From positions 248,001 through 312,000 of the forward strand of contig SVEQ01000002.1 in the NCBI GenBank assembly GCA_015057325.1: a stretch of 64,000 bases of DNA, read 5' to 3'. Below, in pieces: positions 36,401-45,236 of this stretch. The number at the start of each line of letters is the position of its first letter. Position 1 is the stretch's first letter. The translations under genes and the position numbers were made by a program. The stretch comes from Lachnospiraceae bacterium. Its GTDB lineage: Bacteria; Bacillota; Clostridia; Lachnospirales; Lachnospiraceae. Below the pieces are notes generated by a model that was given only the letters and a program-made list of their open reading frames with translations, made no database searches and had not been told where the DNA came from.

Positions 36401-37256
36401 TTATCGCCGACTCTAATTGAGTTTTCTGGGTTTTTAACTCTTTTTCCTGTTTTTCAAGTTCTGCCTTGGCACTCTTAATATCCTTTTCATTATTCAACAA
36501 TTCGTATCTTGCGCTGTTAATCTTACTTTCCGCCTTGGCAAACTCTTTGCTGGCAGTCTTAGCTCCGCTTTCTAACTGACTCTTTCCACTTGATATCTTA
36601 TTCTTTCCGTCTTTTAATGCCTCTTCGGCATCCGCAAACTTATCATCAAGTGCCGCAACAACCGCTTTATTGACTTCTTTTACTTTGTCTTTTCTAACGA
36701 TAACCTGAACAGATTCCTCAACCGAACCCATTACAGTAACACTCGCAACACCTTCAACCCCCTCAACTTCCGGTGTTACGGTATCATTTACATATTCCGA
36801 AAGTTCTACTATATCTGTATCACTTTTATCAACTGCCGCAATCATAACAGGAAGCATATTCGGATTAAGTTTAAGTATTATCGGATTGCCTACCGACTCA
36901 TCAAAATAACCCTTTATCTGATCAAGTTTTTCACGCATGTCGATGGTGGCCGCATCCATATTGGCATCAGAATTAAACTCAAGAATTACCATAGAGTAGT
37001 TTTCCGAAGAGATAGACTGTACATTCTTAACATTGTCTATCGTTGCAACCGTCTGCTCAATAGGTCTTGTTACGCTCATTTCAACGCTTTCAGGACTGGC
37101 ACCGGGATAGGTTGTCATTACAACCGCATAAGGAAGCTCTATGGACGGTAATAAATCCACAGTCATTCTCGTATAAACTACTATTCCCAAAATCAAAACA
37201 AGAATTATGCCGACAATAATTGTATAGGCACGTTTCACACTAAACTTCGAAATCAT
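33432..37256 (-). CDS. RND-family efflux permease with large coiled-coil insert (SwrC/AcrB-like)
   Basis: 1274 aa, longer than the usual ~1030. The N-terminus (ISKFSVKRAYTIIVGIILVL, DLLPSIELPYAVVMTTYPGASPESVE) is typical of RND pumps. TM clusters lie at about residues 590-780 and 1100-1265, with LGVGMLVDNSIVVIENIYR as the proton-relay helix motif. An extra segment of about 230 residues (roughly 205-440), rich in Lys/Glu/Gln/Ala with Leu/Ala heptads, forms a long coiled coil within the first extracytoplasmic loop. No membrane-fusion protein is encoded nearby. The substrate is unknown; SwrC exports surfactin-like compounds. Confidence 0.88.
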   Translation of the reverse strand: MISKFSVKRAYTIIVGIILVLILGIVVYTRMTVDLLPSIELPYAVVMTTYPGASPESVEMSVTRPIEQTVATIDNVKNVQSISSENYSMVILEFNSDANMDAATIDMREKLDQIKGYFDESVGNPIILKLNPNMLPVMIAAVDKSDTDIVELSEYVNDTVTPEVEGVEGVASVTVMGSVEESVQVIVRKDKVKEVNKAVVAALDDKFADAEEALKDGKNKISSGKSQLESGAKTASKEFAKAESKINSARYELLNNEKDIKSAKAELEKQEKELKTQKTQLESAINSLNQLLTSYETLSAQKQQLEMAVAANPDDVAMQAQLETVKGALATMEAKISEQKDVEGNALTFASLPAYIATLQSNLTQLKTGLSEIEKGKKKITDAESKINSGKKQLDKGYTTLKEKENETNINMASAKAEISQGESELSEKENELNDAKDAAYEGADLNTIITDELIKGVLTAQNFDYPAGYVTEDDVDYLVRVGEKFDDVESLSDFVLLDMNMDGVDPIKLSDVADVFIENNSDKLYTKVNENPGIILSIAKQNEYSTKAVADSVKDKFDEITKEDSSVSFTAMMDQGIYIDLVSSSVIKNLLLGAFLAIIILLFFLKDIRPTGIIAVSIPVSVVFAVVLMYFSNVTLNVVSLSGLALGVGMLVDNSIVVIENIYRLRSEGYAVKEAAIKGANQMVGAITASTLTTVCVFLPIVFTSGITRQLFTDMGLTIAYSLFASLVVAITFVPMVASRTFESVNEKENKLVNRISDWYASILPKVLRHKFIVLIIALGLFVGMTLIELTRGFSFFPSMDSPQMEMSITMPKEAKTLEETAEMSDKVIDTVLSIDDIKTVGAMLGGNGMSMVGLGENDDVSTVTYYIECKEDKNHTNEEIADMIEEKTKGFDCEVSVSASTMDMSALMSSGVVIQVKGKDIDKLEEIAKQVGEKVSEIDGLIDVDNGLAETTPEYRMVVDKTKAASYGLTVAQVYQEVQGKLAERTSATTLSTDEKDYPVYVKLEDSENYTIKDVEDIEISGKQGEEEKEVKVGKLADVKDADSLSSINRLNQVRYITVTGQIADGYTTTAVSNEVTKVVNNMSLPAGYSISYDGENETVMEALGQIMLMMLLAIAFMYLIMVAQFQSFKSPFIILFTLPLAFTGGFAALFVAGKDVSIIAMVGMVMLAGIIVNNGIVFVDSVNQLREEGMLIDEAIVTTGRHRLRPIVMTALTTILGLSTLAAGIGMGADMAQPMALVVIGGLIYGTILTLVVVPCIYEIFNKDKKKAENN

Positions 37257-37309
37257 AACAGTTTCCTTTCCATTTATTTTTCAATTAATATAGTAGCAAG
37301 ACACACAAA

Positions 37310-37936
37310 TCAACATATAACATATTCAGGATCTGTGCGCTTAAGTCCTGACCTTGCAGCCGTCGCTTCAGTAATTTTCTTCTCAATGTATTCAACATCA
37401 TCAACAGGAACATCTGCTGTTATGACAACATTTTCTTCATAAGAAGTATCTCGTATTCCTATTGCCTCCTGTCCAAGAATATACTGTATCTTACCAAGGT
37501 CATTGTAATTGGTTGTAATTTCCAAAGGAATTACACATCTTTTTGTTACTATCTCCGTGTCGTTAATGCATGCCTTAGCGGCCTCCGTGTAACTTCTGAC
37601 AAGTCCTCCGGTTCCAAGCAAGGTTCCGCCAAAATATCTTGTCACAACAATACATACATTGTGAAGTCCGTTTCCTGTCATAACCTCAAGTATTGGTTTA
37701 CCGGCAGTTCCCGAAGGTTCACCATCATCAGAAAACCTCTGTATCTGCTTATCATCGCCAACACTATATGCCGAGCAATTATGTCTTGCGTCATAATGTT
37801 TCTTTTTGATTTGAGCGATAAATGATTCCGCCTCCTCTTCGCTTTCAACATGACGCACATAACCTATAAATCTGGATTTCTTCTCAACGTACTCGCCAAT
37901 TCCTTCTTCTATTACTGTTTTATATTCATTTTCCAT
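37310..37936 (-). CDS. YigZ/IMPACT family protein
   Basis: 208 aa. The N-terminal UPF0029 domain contains KKSRFIGYVRHVESEEEAESFI, DARHNCSAYSVG, FSDDGEPSGTAGKPIL and RYFGGTLLGTGGLVRSY, all diagnostic of the family. A ferredoxin-like C-terminal domain follows. The eukaryotic relative IMPACT modulates translation signalling; the bacterial role is unsettled, with nucleic-acid binding proposed. Likely monocistronic. Confidence 0.92.
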   Translation of the reverse strand: MENEYKTVIEEGIGEYVEKKSRFIGYVRHVESEEEAESFIAQIKKKHYDARHNCSAYSVGDDKQIQRFSDDGEPSGTAGKPILEVMTGNGLHNVCIVVTRYFGGTLLGTGGLVRSYTEAAKACINDTEIVTKRCVIPLEITTNYNDLGKIQYILGQEAIGIRDTSYEENVVITADVPVDDVEYIEKKITEATAARSGLKRTDPEYVIC

Positions 37937-38057
37937 AACAATTCTCCCATAGAGTCTTTGCGACTTTCAAACTCATAAAAATAATTTTATCATAGAAATG
38001 TGTAATCGAAAACAAATTTTGAAATACTGATTAAAGATAGCATTTTATGGTTATATT

Positions 38058-38066
38058 TGGTATAAT
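38058..38066 (+). promoter_or_regulatory. Extended -10 promoter of PBP1A gene
   Basis: TGGTATAAT, a perfect -10 with the TG dinucleotide of extended -10 promoters, 23 bp before the chosen start codon. The -35 region is poor. Confidence 0.5.
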
Positions 38067-38088
38067 AAAGGTTCTAAGGAGGCAGACC

Positions 38089-40917
38089 ATGAATTATTCA
38101 AAACGTAATACAGAAAAAAAGCAGAAAAAATTGGTATCAAAGCACTCCAAAAACAGAAACAAATTAGTTTATTACTTATATAAATGTATGATTTTTGGGT
38201 TTTTGCTTTGTGTTGTATCCGGAATTGCCGCCGGACTTGGCATGTTTCGTGCCATAATAGATAAAGCACCGGATATATCTGAAATACAGGACAGTGTACA
38301 GTTAGAAGGATTTCAGACAACCATATACGATCAGGACGGCAAAGAAATCACTACTCTTTCAACCGCCAATTCCAATCGTGTATACGTTGAATATGAGAAC
38401 ATCCCAGACAAACTCATCAATGCATTTATTGCAATAGAGGATGAACGTTATTGGGAACATAACGGTGTAGATGCAAGAGGTATTCTTCGTGCATTCTTTA
38501 AAGGTGTCAAAGACAGAAACTTCTCTCAGGGTGCTTCTACAATCACTCAGCAGCTTATTAAGAACCAGGTGTTCAATGTCGGTCTTAACGAATCAACCTT
38601 CATGGATTCCTTAAAAAGAAAGATACAGGAACAGTACCTTGCTATCGAACTTGAAAAGAAAGTAGACAAAAAAAATATATTGGAACTATATCTTAACGCA
38701 ATATATTTAGGACAAGGTTCTAACGGTGTTCAAACCGCATCGGAAACCTACTTTGGCAAAGAAGATTTGAACGAACTTACATTATCGGAATGTGCAGTCA
38801 TAGCTGCTATAACACAAAGTCCTACAATGTACGATCCGGTTCTCTACCCGGAGAACAATCAGACCAGAAAAAATATTGTACTACAGAAGATGCTCGAACA
38901 AAATCTCATTACTCAAGCCGAGTACGACACAGCAATGTCTGATGATGTTTACTCAAGAATCTCTTTAAACAGAGACGAAAAAACAGCCACCAAAACTTAT
39001 AACTCATACTATATCGATTCAGTCATTAATGCACTGTCTAACCAGCTTGTAGAAGAACGCGGTTATTCAGAAACACAGGCTTACAACACGGTATACTCCG
39101 GTGGACTTTCAATATACATCAATCAGGACGAAGAAATCCAAAAGATATGTGATGAAGAAATCAATAATCCGGATAATTATCCAAAAACAACCAGTGTAGC
39201 ACTTAATTACGCATTAACACTTACAGACCCAAAAAGCGGTGATTTACACAACTATTCCAGCGGTCATCTAATCAAATACTACGCTGAAAAAACAGGCAAT
39301 GCAAAATACAATCTTATATACTCAAGTGAAGAAACCGCTCGTGCGGCGGCTGATGAATTTAAACATGCAATGATTGAAAAAACAGGCTACAAAGAACTTG
39401 CAGAGAGTTTTTCAACCACGATACAGCCTCAATCTTCCTTTGTAATACTCGATCAGTCAACAGGATTTGTTAAGGCCATCTGTGGTGGCCGCGGCGAAAA
39501 GAACGGTAACCTTACTCTCAACCGTGCTACCGATTCAAAAAGACAGCCGGGATCAACATTTAAGGTTTTGGCAGCATACGTTCCCGCTCTTGATAATGCC
39601 GGAATGACCCTTGCCACATCATTCATGGATGAGCCGTTAAGTTACAGTAACGGAACACCGGTTAATAACTGGTACGGTGGATATCGAGGTCAGAACACCA
39701 TAAGAACAGCCATCAAAGATTCGATGAACATAATTACAGTCAAATGTTTCCAGCAGGTAACACCTCAAGTTGGATATGACTATTTATGCAACATGGGTAT
39801 TACCACACTTAGAAACGGTTCCGTATCAATCAACGGAATTGCCGAAAACGACATTAACGAGTCAATGTGTCTTGGAGGACTTACAGAAGGCGTAACCAAC
39901 TTAGAGCTTACAGGTGCGTATGCATCAATAGCAAACATGGGCGGATATATCAAGCCTACCTTCTACTCTAAAGTACTTGACCACGATGGAAATATTTTAA
40001 TTGATAACACACCAAAGAAGAAACAGGTAATGAAAGAAACCACCGCATGGCTTATCAATAACGCAATGCAAGATGTTGTCAAATCCGGAACCGGTACTGC
40101 AGCAAGATTATCCAGCGGAATGGTTGTTGCGGGCAAAACCGGAACCACATCCAGCAACTATGATTATTGGTTCTGCGGCTCAACACCTTTCTATACTGCA
40201 AGTATTTGGATGGGATACGATTCCAACACTGATTTTTCTAACAGTAATCTTCACAAGGTTATATGGCGCAAGATTATGGATAAGATAATCGAAGTAAAAG
40301 GATTAGACACATCCGCAGAGTTTCCAAAACCCGGAGATATTGTTACAGAAAAAGTATGTGCAAGTTCCGGTATGCTTCCTGTTCCTAACCAATGTAACAG
40401 CGTAATTACGGAATACTTTGCAAAAGGAACGGTTCCAAAAGAATCCTGCGATCTCCACCAGACAGTGGTTCTTTGTGATAAAACTCATTACAAAGCTACC
40501 GAATACTGTCCTCATACTACAGCATATCATTATACTGTAGATGATACAGGTGCAATCAAACTTAAGGATGCTGACTTTGATCCGCCTGATGGATTTATGG
40601 AGACATACTGTCATGTACACAAAAATAAAAACAAAAAAGACAACTCTGAGGGTTCATCCGGAAAAAACTTCCATATCGACACAAGCGTTGACGGAGACGG
40701 TACAATATCAGGTCCGGTAAATGCCAAAGCAGGAGAGACAATAACTCTTACGTTTAATGCAAATCCGGGTTCTAAGATATACAGTGTAGTTGTAGATGGA
40801 GTAGTTATTGGCAATATTTCAAGTTACACATTTGAAAACATTTCAGCTAACCACGAGATTATGGTTATCTTTGTTTCAGACGAAACCATTGATTCCGAAC
40901 CGGCATCCGGAGGTTAA
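38089..40917 (+). CDS. Class A penicillin-binding protein (PBP1A type)
   Basis: 942 aa. Basic cytoplasmic N-terminus, one transmembrane helix (about residues 28-50), glycosyltransferase-51 domain (about 75-250) with EDERYWEHNGVDARG carrying the catalytic Glu and QGASTITQQLIKN, and a transpeptidase domain (about 450-740) with STFK (nucleophile Ser), SMN and KTGTT. The C-terminal extension (about 840-942) contains an InlB-repeat-like beta domain ending in strands such as SYTFENISANHEIMVIFV. It polymerises and cross-links peptidoglycan. The start at 38089 was chosen because AAGGAGG lies 8 nt upstream. The only large plus-strand gene in the window's centre. Confidence 0.95.
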   Translation: MNYSKRNTEKKQKKLVSKHSKNRNKLVYYLYKCMIFGFLLCVVSGIAAGLGMFRAIIDKAPDISEIQDSVQLEGFQTTIYDQDGKEITTLSTANSNRVYVEYENIPDKLINAFIAIEDERYWEHNGVDARGILRAFFKGVKDRNFSQGASTITQQLIKNQVFNVGLNESTFMDSLKRKIQEQYLAIELEKKVDKKNILELYLNAIYLGQGSNGVQTASETYFGKEDLNELTLSECAVIAAITQSPTMYDPVLYPENNQTRKNIVLQKMLEQNLITQAEYDTAMSDDVYSRISLNRDEKTATKTYNSYYIDSVINALSNQLVEERGYSETQAYNTVYSGGLSIYINQDEEIQKICDEEINNPDNYPKTTSVALNYALTLTDPKSGDLHNYSSGHLIKYYAEKTGNAKYNLIYSSEETARAAADEFKHAMIEKTGYKELAESFSTTIQPQSSFVILDQSTGFVKAICGGRGEKNGNLTLNRATDSKRQPGSTFKVLAAYVPALDNAGMTLATSFMDEPLSYSNGTPVNNWYGGYRGQNTIRTAIKDSMNIITVKCFQQVTPQVGYDYLCNMGITTLRNGSVSINGIAENDINESMCLGGLTEGVTNLELTGAYASIANMGGYIKPTFYSKVLDHDGNILIDNTPKKKQVMKETTAWLINNAMQDVVKSGTGTAARLSSGMVVAGKTGTTSSNYDYWFCGSTPFYTASIWMGYDSNTDFSNSNLHKVIWRKIMDKIIEVKGLDTSAEFPKPGDIVTEKVCASSGMLPVPNQCNSVITEYFAKGTVPKESCDLHQTVVLCDKTHYKATEYCPHTTAYHYTVDDTGAIKLKDADFDPPDGFMETYCHVHKNKNKKDNSEGSSGKNFHIDTSVDGDGTISGPVNAKAGETITLTFNANPGSKIYSVVVDGVVIGNISSYTFENISANHEIMVIFVSDETIDSEPASGG

Positions 40918-40934
40918 TAACCCTATGTAGTCAT

Positions 40935-40962
40935 AGTACCGAGCCTTATATGGCTCGGTACT
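40935..40962. terminator. Bidirectional terminator between PBP1A and spoVAE
   Basis: 11-bp stem AGTACCGAGCC / GGCTCGGTACT with a 6-nt loop and TTTTTATTTT after it on the plus strand. It ends only 3 bp from the spoVAE stop, so it probably serves that gene too. Confidence 0.8.
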
Positions 40963-40964
40963 TT

Positions 40965-41321
40965 TTATTTTGTCATTTTCGGTTGGAATACAATCGATGC
41001 AATATACGCAAATACCAAGGCTGCAGATGTTCCTACTGCTGCCATTTTAAATCCGCCTCTAAAAAGACCTATAAGTCCATCATGGTCTATAGCCTCCTTT
41101 ATTCCCTTCCAAAGATTATAACCAAATCCCGTAAGCGGAACAGAGGCACCGCTCCCCGCATAATCAAGCAAAGGTTCATATAACTGCAAAGCACCAAGCA
41201 CCGCACCTGTACAAACCAAAAGAACCATTATTCTTCCGGGCATAAGTTTTGTTTTTTCCATTAATATCTGCGATATCATGCAAATAGTTCCACCCACTGC
41301 AAATGCTTTAACATATTCCAT
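40965..41321 (-). CDS. spoVAE: Stage V sporulation protein AE
   Basis: 118 aa, membrane protein with about four hydrophobic segments. MEYVKAFAVGGTICMISQILMEKT, the LMPGRIMV loop and SVPLTGFGYNLWKG are typical of SpoVAE (AEB). SpoVA proteins form the inner spore membrane channel for dipicolinic acid. It is 22 bp after spoVAD. The third core member, spoVAC, is not upstream. Confidence 0.9.
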   Translation of the reverse strand: MEYVKAFAVGGTICMISQILMEKTKLMPGRIMVLLVCTGAVLGALQLYEPLLDYAGSGASVPLTGFGYNLWKGIKEAIDHDGLIGLFRGGFKMAAVGTSAALVFAYIASIVFQPKMTK

Positions 41322-41343
41322 AATCCATCACCCTTTCTTAAAA

Positions 41344-42387
41344 CTAATCAACTGTCTGAACTCTTCTTTCTATAACAATACCGTGTGCAATCCCCGGAAC
41401 GGATTGTCCTTCATTAAAACTAACTGTTGAAAGAAGTGCACCCGTCGGGACAAATAGAATTCTCTCTATCTCGCCGGATTTTATATCATTAAGCAACTTA
41501 CCACAAAGCGTAACAGCCGAACATGCACATCCCGATCCACCTGCGTGAGTATCCTGCTTCTCATCGTCATATATTTCCATTCCGCAATCCATATGCACCT
41601 TTGAGATATCGATTCCCTGATCATTTAGTAGTTTACATAATATTTCTTTTCCAACAACTCCCAAATCTCCCGTAACAATTTTATCATAGTAATCAGGACT
41701 CCTTTTAAAATCCTGAAAATGCTGATAGATCAAATCTGCAGCCGCAGGCGCCATACAAGCCCCCATATTAAGTGAATCCTTAATTCCATAATCAACAACC
41801 TTACCTGTAGTTATTCCCGTTATCATTACATCTCCAAAATCTCTTGATAAAACTAAGGCTCCACTTCCGGTAACCGTCCACGTTGAAGACATTGGCCGCT
41901 GATTTCCGTATTCAAGAGGGAAACGAAACTGTTTTTCCGCACCACCAAAATGGCTTGAGACTGCGGCAATTACAGCATTGGCATAACCGCCGTTTATCGT
42001 CATTGCACCAAGTGCCATAGCCTCTCCCATTGTTGAGCATGCTCCATATAATCCAAATAATGGGATATTAATATCCATTACTCCAAAGGTTGTCGCAATA
42101 AGTTGTCCCAACAAATCACCTGCGAAAAGGTATCTTATATCCGTAGTCTTTAGCTTTGCCTTGTTTATTGCAAGTAAGACTGTCTCCTTAAGCATTTCAC
42201 TTTCGCCTTCCTCCCATGAATCCTTACCAAATGTTGCATCCTCCGCAATTCTGTCAAAAGTATCCTTAAGCGGTCCCTCTCCTTCTTTGGGACCCACAAT
42301 GCAAGCCGATGACATTATATATACCGGCTTTTCAAAACAAATACTTTGCTTTCCCCTTTGTATACCGTTATTAACCAACTCGCACAT
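41344..42387 (-). CDS. spoVAD: Stage V sporulation protein AD
   Basis: 347 aa with a thiolase-like fold; SpoVAD binds dipicolinic acid at the spore inner membrane. Motifs include PVYIMSSACIVGPKEGEGPL, DATFGKDSWEEGESEML, GLYGACSTMGEAMALGAM, and HAGGSGCACSAVTLCGKLL near the C-terminus. The start at 42385-42387 was chosen for GGAGGT upstream; this removes 20 unsupported residues and matches the usual length of about 338. A terminator at 42422-42453 separates it from the preceding gene, leaving only about 34 bp for a promoter. Confidence 0.93.
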   Translation of the reverse strand: MCELVNNGIQRGKQSICFEKPVYIMSSACIVGPKEGEGPLKDTFDRIAEDATFGKDSWEEGESEMLKETVLLAINKAKLKTTDIRYLFAGDLLGQLIATTFGVMDINIPLFGLYGACSTMGEAMALGAMTINGGYANAVIAAVSSHFGGAEKQFRFPLEYGNQRPMSSTWTVTGSGALVLSRDFGDVMITGITTGKVVDYGIKDSLNMGACMAPAAADLIYQHFQDFKRSPDYYDKIVTGDLGVVGKEILCKLLNDQGIDISKVHMDCGMEIYDDEKQDTHAGGSGCACSAVTLCGKLLNDIKSGEIERILFVPTGALLSTVSFNEGQSVPGIAHGIVIERRVQTVD

Positions 42388-42421
42388 CAAACCACCTCCA
42401 TAGTTATCGTTTTGGGCATTT

Positions 42422-42453
42422 AAAAAGGTGCTACCTTGTGGTAACACCTTTTT
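42422..42453 (-). terminator. Terminator upstream of spoVAD
   Basis: Stem AAAAAGGTG-TACC / GGTA-CACCTTTTT around a 4-nt loop with one mismatch, with a U-tract on the minus strand. It ends the CbiT-like gene. Confidence 0.8.
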
Positions 42454-42501
42454 CTAATTACAGTATCTGCAAACTATATGTAATTATTCACAAAACACAA
42501 T

Positions 42502-43416
42502 CTATTCAGATGCCTGACCTGAAATCATCCAAGGCGATGGCTGAGCAACCATTATACTTCTGTTATTGCCCTTTGATACAGAAATCTGAAGTACCTCTGT
42601 CTGAGTGATGTTGTGTTTTTCAAAAATGTTCTTAATATTAACAACCATATCAAGCTCTAATGTATAAATGATAAACTGCATGTTAGGGTTAATTTTTTTA
42701 AGAACGGTAATTTCCTCCTCAAGTCTTTTTGAGGCTACAATAAATGATAATCTGGGTGTAGGAACATTGGACAGATTCTCCTCTGTAACACCGGGTATAA
42801 TCTCAATATTGTGAACACCGAACTTACTTACATTATCCTGCATTGCGCGCATGTCACGCTCATCCGGTTCAACCGCAATAATAGTTCCTTCACTAGCCTC
42901 TATGGCTGCTTCTATAGCAACGCTTTCACCCGATACTATACAAATAGTATCTCCGACATCACATGAAAGCTTATTCATGATTACCGCACGAATCTCATGT
43001 CCTACATAATTAACCGAACCCTTTGTAAAGAACTCATTCTTAATACCGTAACGAGAAGCTTCTCTTGTATTCTCATTTATCACAAAGATTACAACAGGTT
43101 CAGTAATCTTTTTGTCCATGAATTCCTTAACCTTACAATTCTCTACTTTATTATCTGAAGAAAGACCATATCCTATCCACATATCAAGATCGCCATAATC
43201 TCCCTCCCAAAGTTCATAGAACAAATCCGGCTGACTTTCATCAGCAAAAATCATAACACGCTTATGAGTCTCTATTGTTGGAAGAACATTCTTCTTCTTT
43301 CCACATATATTGAGCATCTTAATCTTTTCAGGGCTCACGTCCATCCTCTGTGCAAAGTTCCCGACCCAATTAAGCATCTCCGCACTTGTGTAAATTTCAG
43401 TTCCACTAAAAGCCAT
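42502..43416 (-). CDS. CbiT-like methyltransferase-fold protein, probably non-canonical
   Basis: 304 aa. The C-terminal half (about residues 135-300) follows the layout of precorrin C15-methyltransferase CbiT: GDTICIVSGESVAIEAAIEA, then GTIIAVEPDERDMRAMQDNV and FGVHNIEIIPG. However, the glycine-rich SAM loop (usually VGxGxGxxS) has become VSGESVA, so SAM binding is doubtful. The N-terminal ~130 residues may be a decayed tetrapyrrole-methylase-like domain. No cobalamin gene is nearby; it lies just upstream of spoVAD, separated by a terminator. Alternative reading: a divergent SAM-dependent enzyme of unknown target. Confidence 0.6.
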   Translation of the reverse strand: MAFSGTEIYTSAEMLNWVGNFAQRMDVSPEKIKMLNICGKKKNVLPTIETHKRVMIFADESQPDLFYELWEGDYGDLDMWIGYGLSSDNKVENCKVKEFMDKKITEPVVIFVINENTREASRYGIKNEFFTKGSVNYVGHEIRAVIMNKLSCDVGDTICIVSGESVAIEAAIEASEGTIIAVEPDERDMRAMQDNVSKFGVHNIEIIPGVTEENLSNVPTPRLSFIVASKRLEEEITVLKKINPNMQFIIYTLELDMVVNIKNIFEKHNITQTEVLQISVSKGNNRSIMVAQPSPWMISGQASE

Positions 43417-43514
43417 AACAACCGCCTCCTGTCAACATAATAAGTGTATTTATATTTTACCTCAAATAGTTCGAATTTACAAGTAATGCATATATTGTAT
43501 GCACGCTATCAAAC

Positions 43515-45236
43515 TTATCCCATAGCCGCTTTCATACGCTTCTTATTATCATACATTATAGCATCAGCCTCTCGTATCGCTTCTATCGGTTTGATATAGT
43601 TTTCCTCATCACTATGAACATAACCGCATGCAGCAGATACGGGAAATTCAAAACTTCCGCTTGCGTTCTCTTCGTCCATGTCTTTGTTAAATGCATCTAT
43701 TTTCTCTAGCGCCAGTTTCTCGTCTCCGAACACGCAGGCTACAAACTCATCGCCACCCCATCTTGCACAGAAAGCATCGTCCATGAAATGTGCTTTGATA
43801 TGTTTTGCAATAGTCTTGAGCAATCTGTCACCTGTTTCGTGACCATACTTATCATTGGCAACCTTTAAGTAATTAAGATCGATGAATATCATAGTATACT
43901 CTTTGACGCCCTCTGCTTCCATATCATCAATTCTTCTGTAGCATTCCGCTCTGTTAGCCATCTGTGTAAGTGCATCGTTAAACGCCAACAACATAAGCTG
44001 TTCTTTTTCTATCTTATTCATATATTCCTCTGCCGATACAGAGACAAGATAAATAAATAGTGAAAACGCTATTATAAGTATTCCTACGGAACTTAGTCCA
44101 TGTGTTGCAAACCATGCTTTCTTCGCAACGTATTTGGTGAGGTTAAATCTCACCAGCTCCATTATTCCACACATTATGGATATCAATATTCCATATCTCA
44201 AAATAAAAATATACCGATTGTTGTTCTTGCTTACACCATAGAAAAGTGCCAAAACGAGCATTAACATCAATACTCCCATAAGTGCATGAAGATACTTAAG
44301 CATATCCGAGTAGTTAAGCTGTATTGAGGACAATTCTATAACTGTTGCAACCAAATAAAATGCATCAAACACCATAGAAAGATATGTTACTATTCTCTTA
44401 AATAATTTCTTATCAATAACCATATATATAAATACGGTTAGCGGTATTGATGACATATATAGCGAATAGTACTCTATTTTCGCGTTAAACTCCTCGTTAC
44501 CTATAACAAATCTAAACATCCCAAGACTTCCGAAAAACCATGAATTAATCAAAAACTCAAACAAAGCTATAGGGAGTCCGAGTTGTAATTTCTTCAGACT
44601 AATGCTTCTAACTGTAAAATATAATATACAAATAATAGAAAGAACCATTAACGAAAGTGACGACGAATAAATAACACTCTGCCTACTTAAAACATTCTTC
44701 CAACTCTGGTTAGCAGGGAGAATTCCAACCTTACTCAAATCCGAAGATGGTTTGTTAACTACCGCTGTAATATCAAGCATAAGCTGTTTGGAAGGCGCAT
44801 CATCCGGAAGCATTATTTCATATACTCTTGCTCCGTAATGAGCTGACATATTATCGGGATTATATTCATCCTTGTATATACACTCATCGTCAAGATACAC
44901 GTCAACAATTGAGTTATACAGAGGAATATAAAGCTCCGAGCCGCAAGAAAAAGCATCTTGGGGTATATCAATATATACCTTTACTTTCTCACCTTTTTTA
45001 GTCGCACCGTACTCTCCTGCCTCAATATGTTCTACCCGACCATCATTGTGATATGCATCAACCGACATGTGATCTTTGAGCGAATAGAAATCATCAAACT
45101 TGATGTCGTTAAACGCAAAAAATACAATCATGAAAGTCAGCCAGAGTGTAAGAGCGATAACTATAGTTCTCGGCAGCCTCATCATATCTATCTTATTATT
45201 CTTTTCCGCTTTTTTCTTATCTTTTCCTTCTGTCAT
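43515..45236 (-). CDS. Membrane diguanylate cyclase with 7-helix sensor (7TMR-DISM-like)
   Basis: 573 aa. One N-terminal transmembrane helix (about residues 25-47), an extracytoplasmic beta-rich domain (about 50-190), about seven further helices (about 195-400) and a GGDEF domain (about 410-570). The active site is FCARWGGDEFVACVF; no RxxD inhibitory site precedes it. It synthesises c-di-GMP in response to an outside signal. Its start codon overlaps the end of the preceding gene by 20 bp, so the genes are translationally coupled. Last gene of a four-gene sensor operon. Confidence 0.88.
   Translation of the reverse strand: MTEGKDKKKAEKNNKIDMMRLPRTIVIALTLWLTFMIVFFAFNDIKFDDFYSLKDHMSVDAYHNDGRVEHIEAGEYGATKKGEKVKVYIDIPQDAFSCGSELYIPLYNSIVDVYLDDECIYKDEYNPDNMSAHYGARVYEIMLPDDAPSKQLMLDITAVVNKPSSDLSKVGILPANQSWKNVLSRQSVIYSSSLSLMVLSIICILYFTVRSISLKKLQLGLPIALFEFLINSWFFGSLGMFRFVIGNEEFNAKIEYYSLYMSSIPLTVFIYMVIDKKLFKRIVTYLSMVFDAFYLVATVIELSSIQLNYSDMLKYLHALMGVLMLMLVLALFYGVSKNNNRYIFILRYGILISIMCGIMELVRFNLTKYVAKKAWFATHGLSSVGILIIAFSLFIYLVSVSAEEYMNKIEKEQLMLLAFNDALTQMANRAECYRRIDDMEAEGVKEYTMIFIDLNYLKVANDKYGHETGDRLLKTIAKHIKAHFMDDAFCARWGGDEFVACVFGDEKLALEKIDAFNKDMDEENASGSFEFPVSAACGYVHSDEENYIKPIEAIREADAIMYDNKKRMKAAMG

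Noticed and set aside
42388-42420. Possible sporulation sigma-factor promoter before spoVAD
   Set aside because: No convincing sigma-G or sigma-F -35/-10 pair could be found in the short interval.
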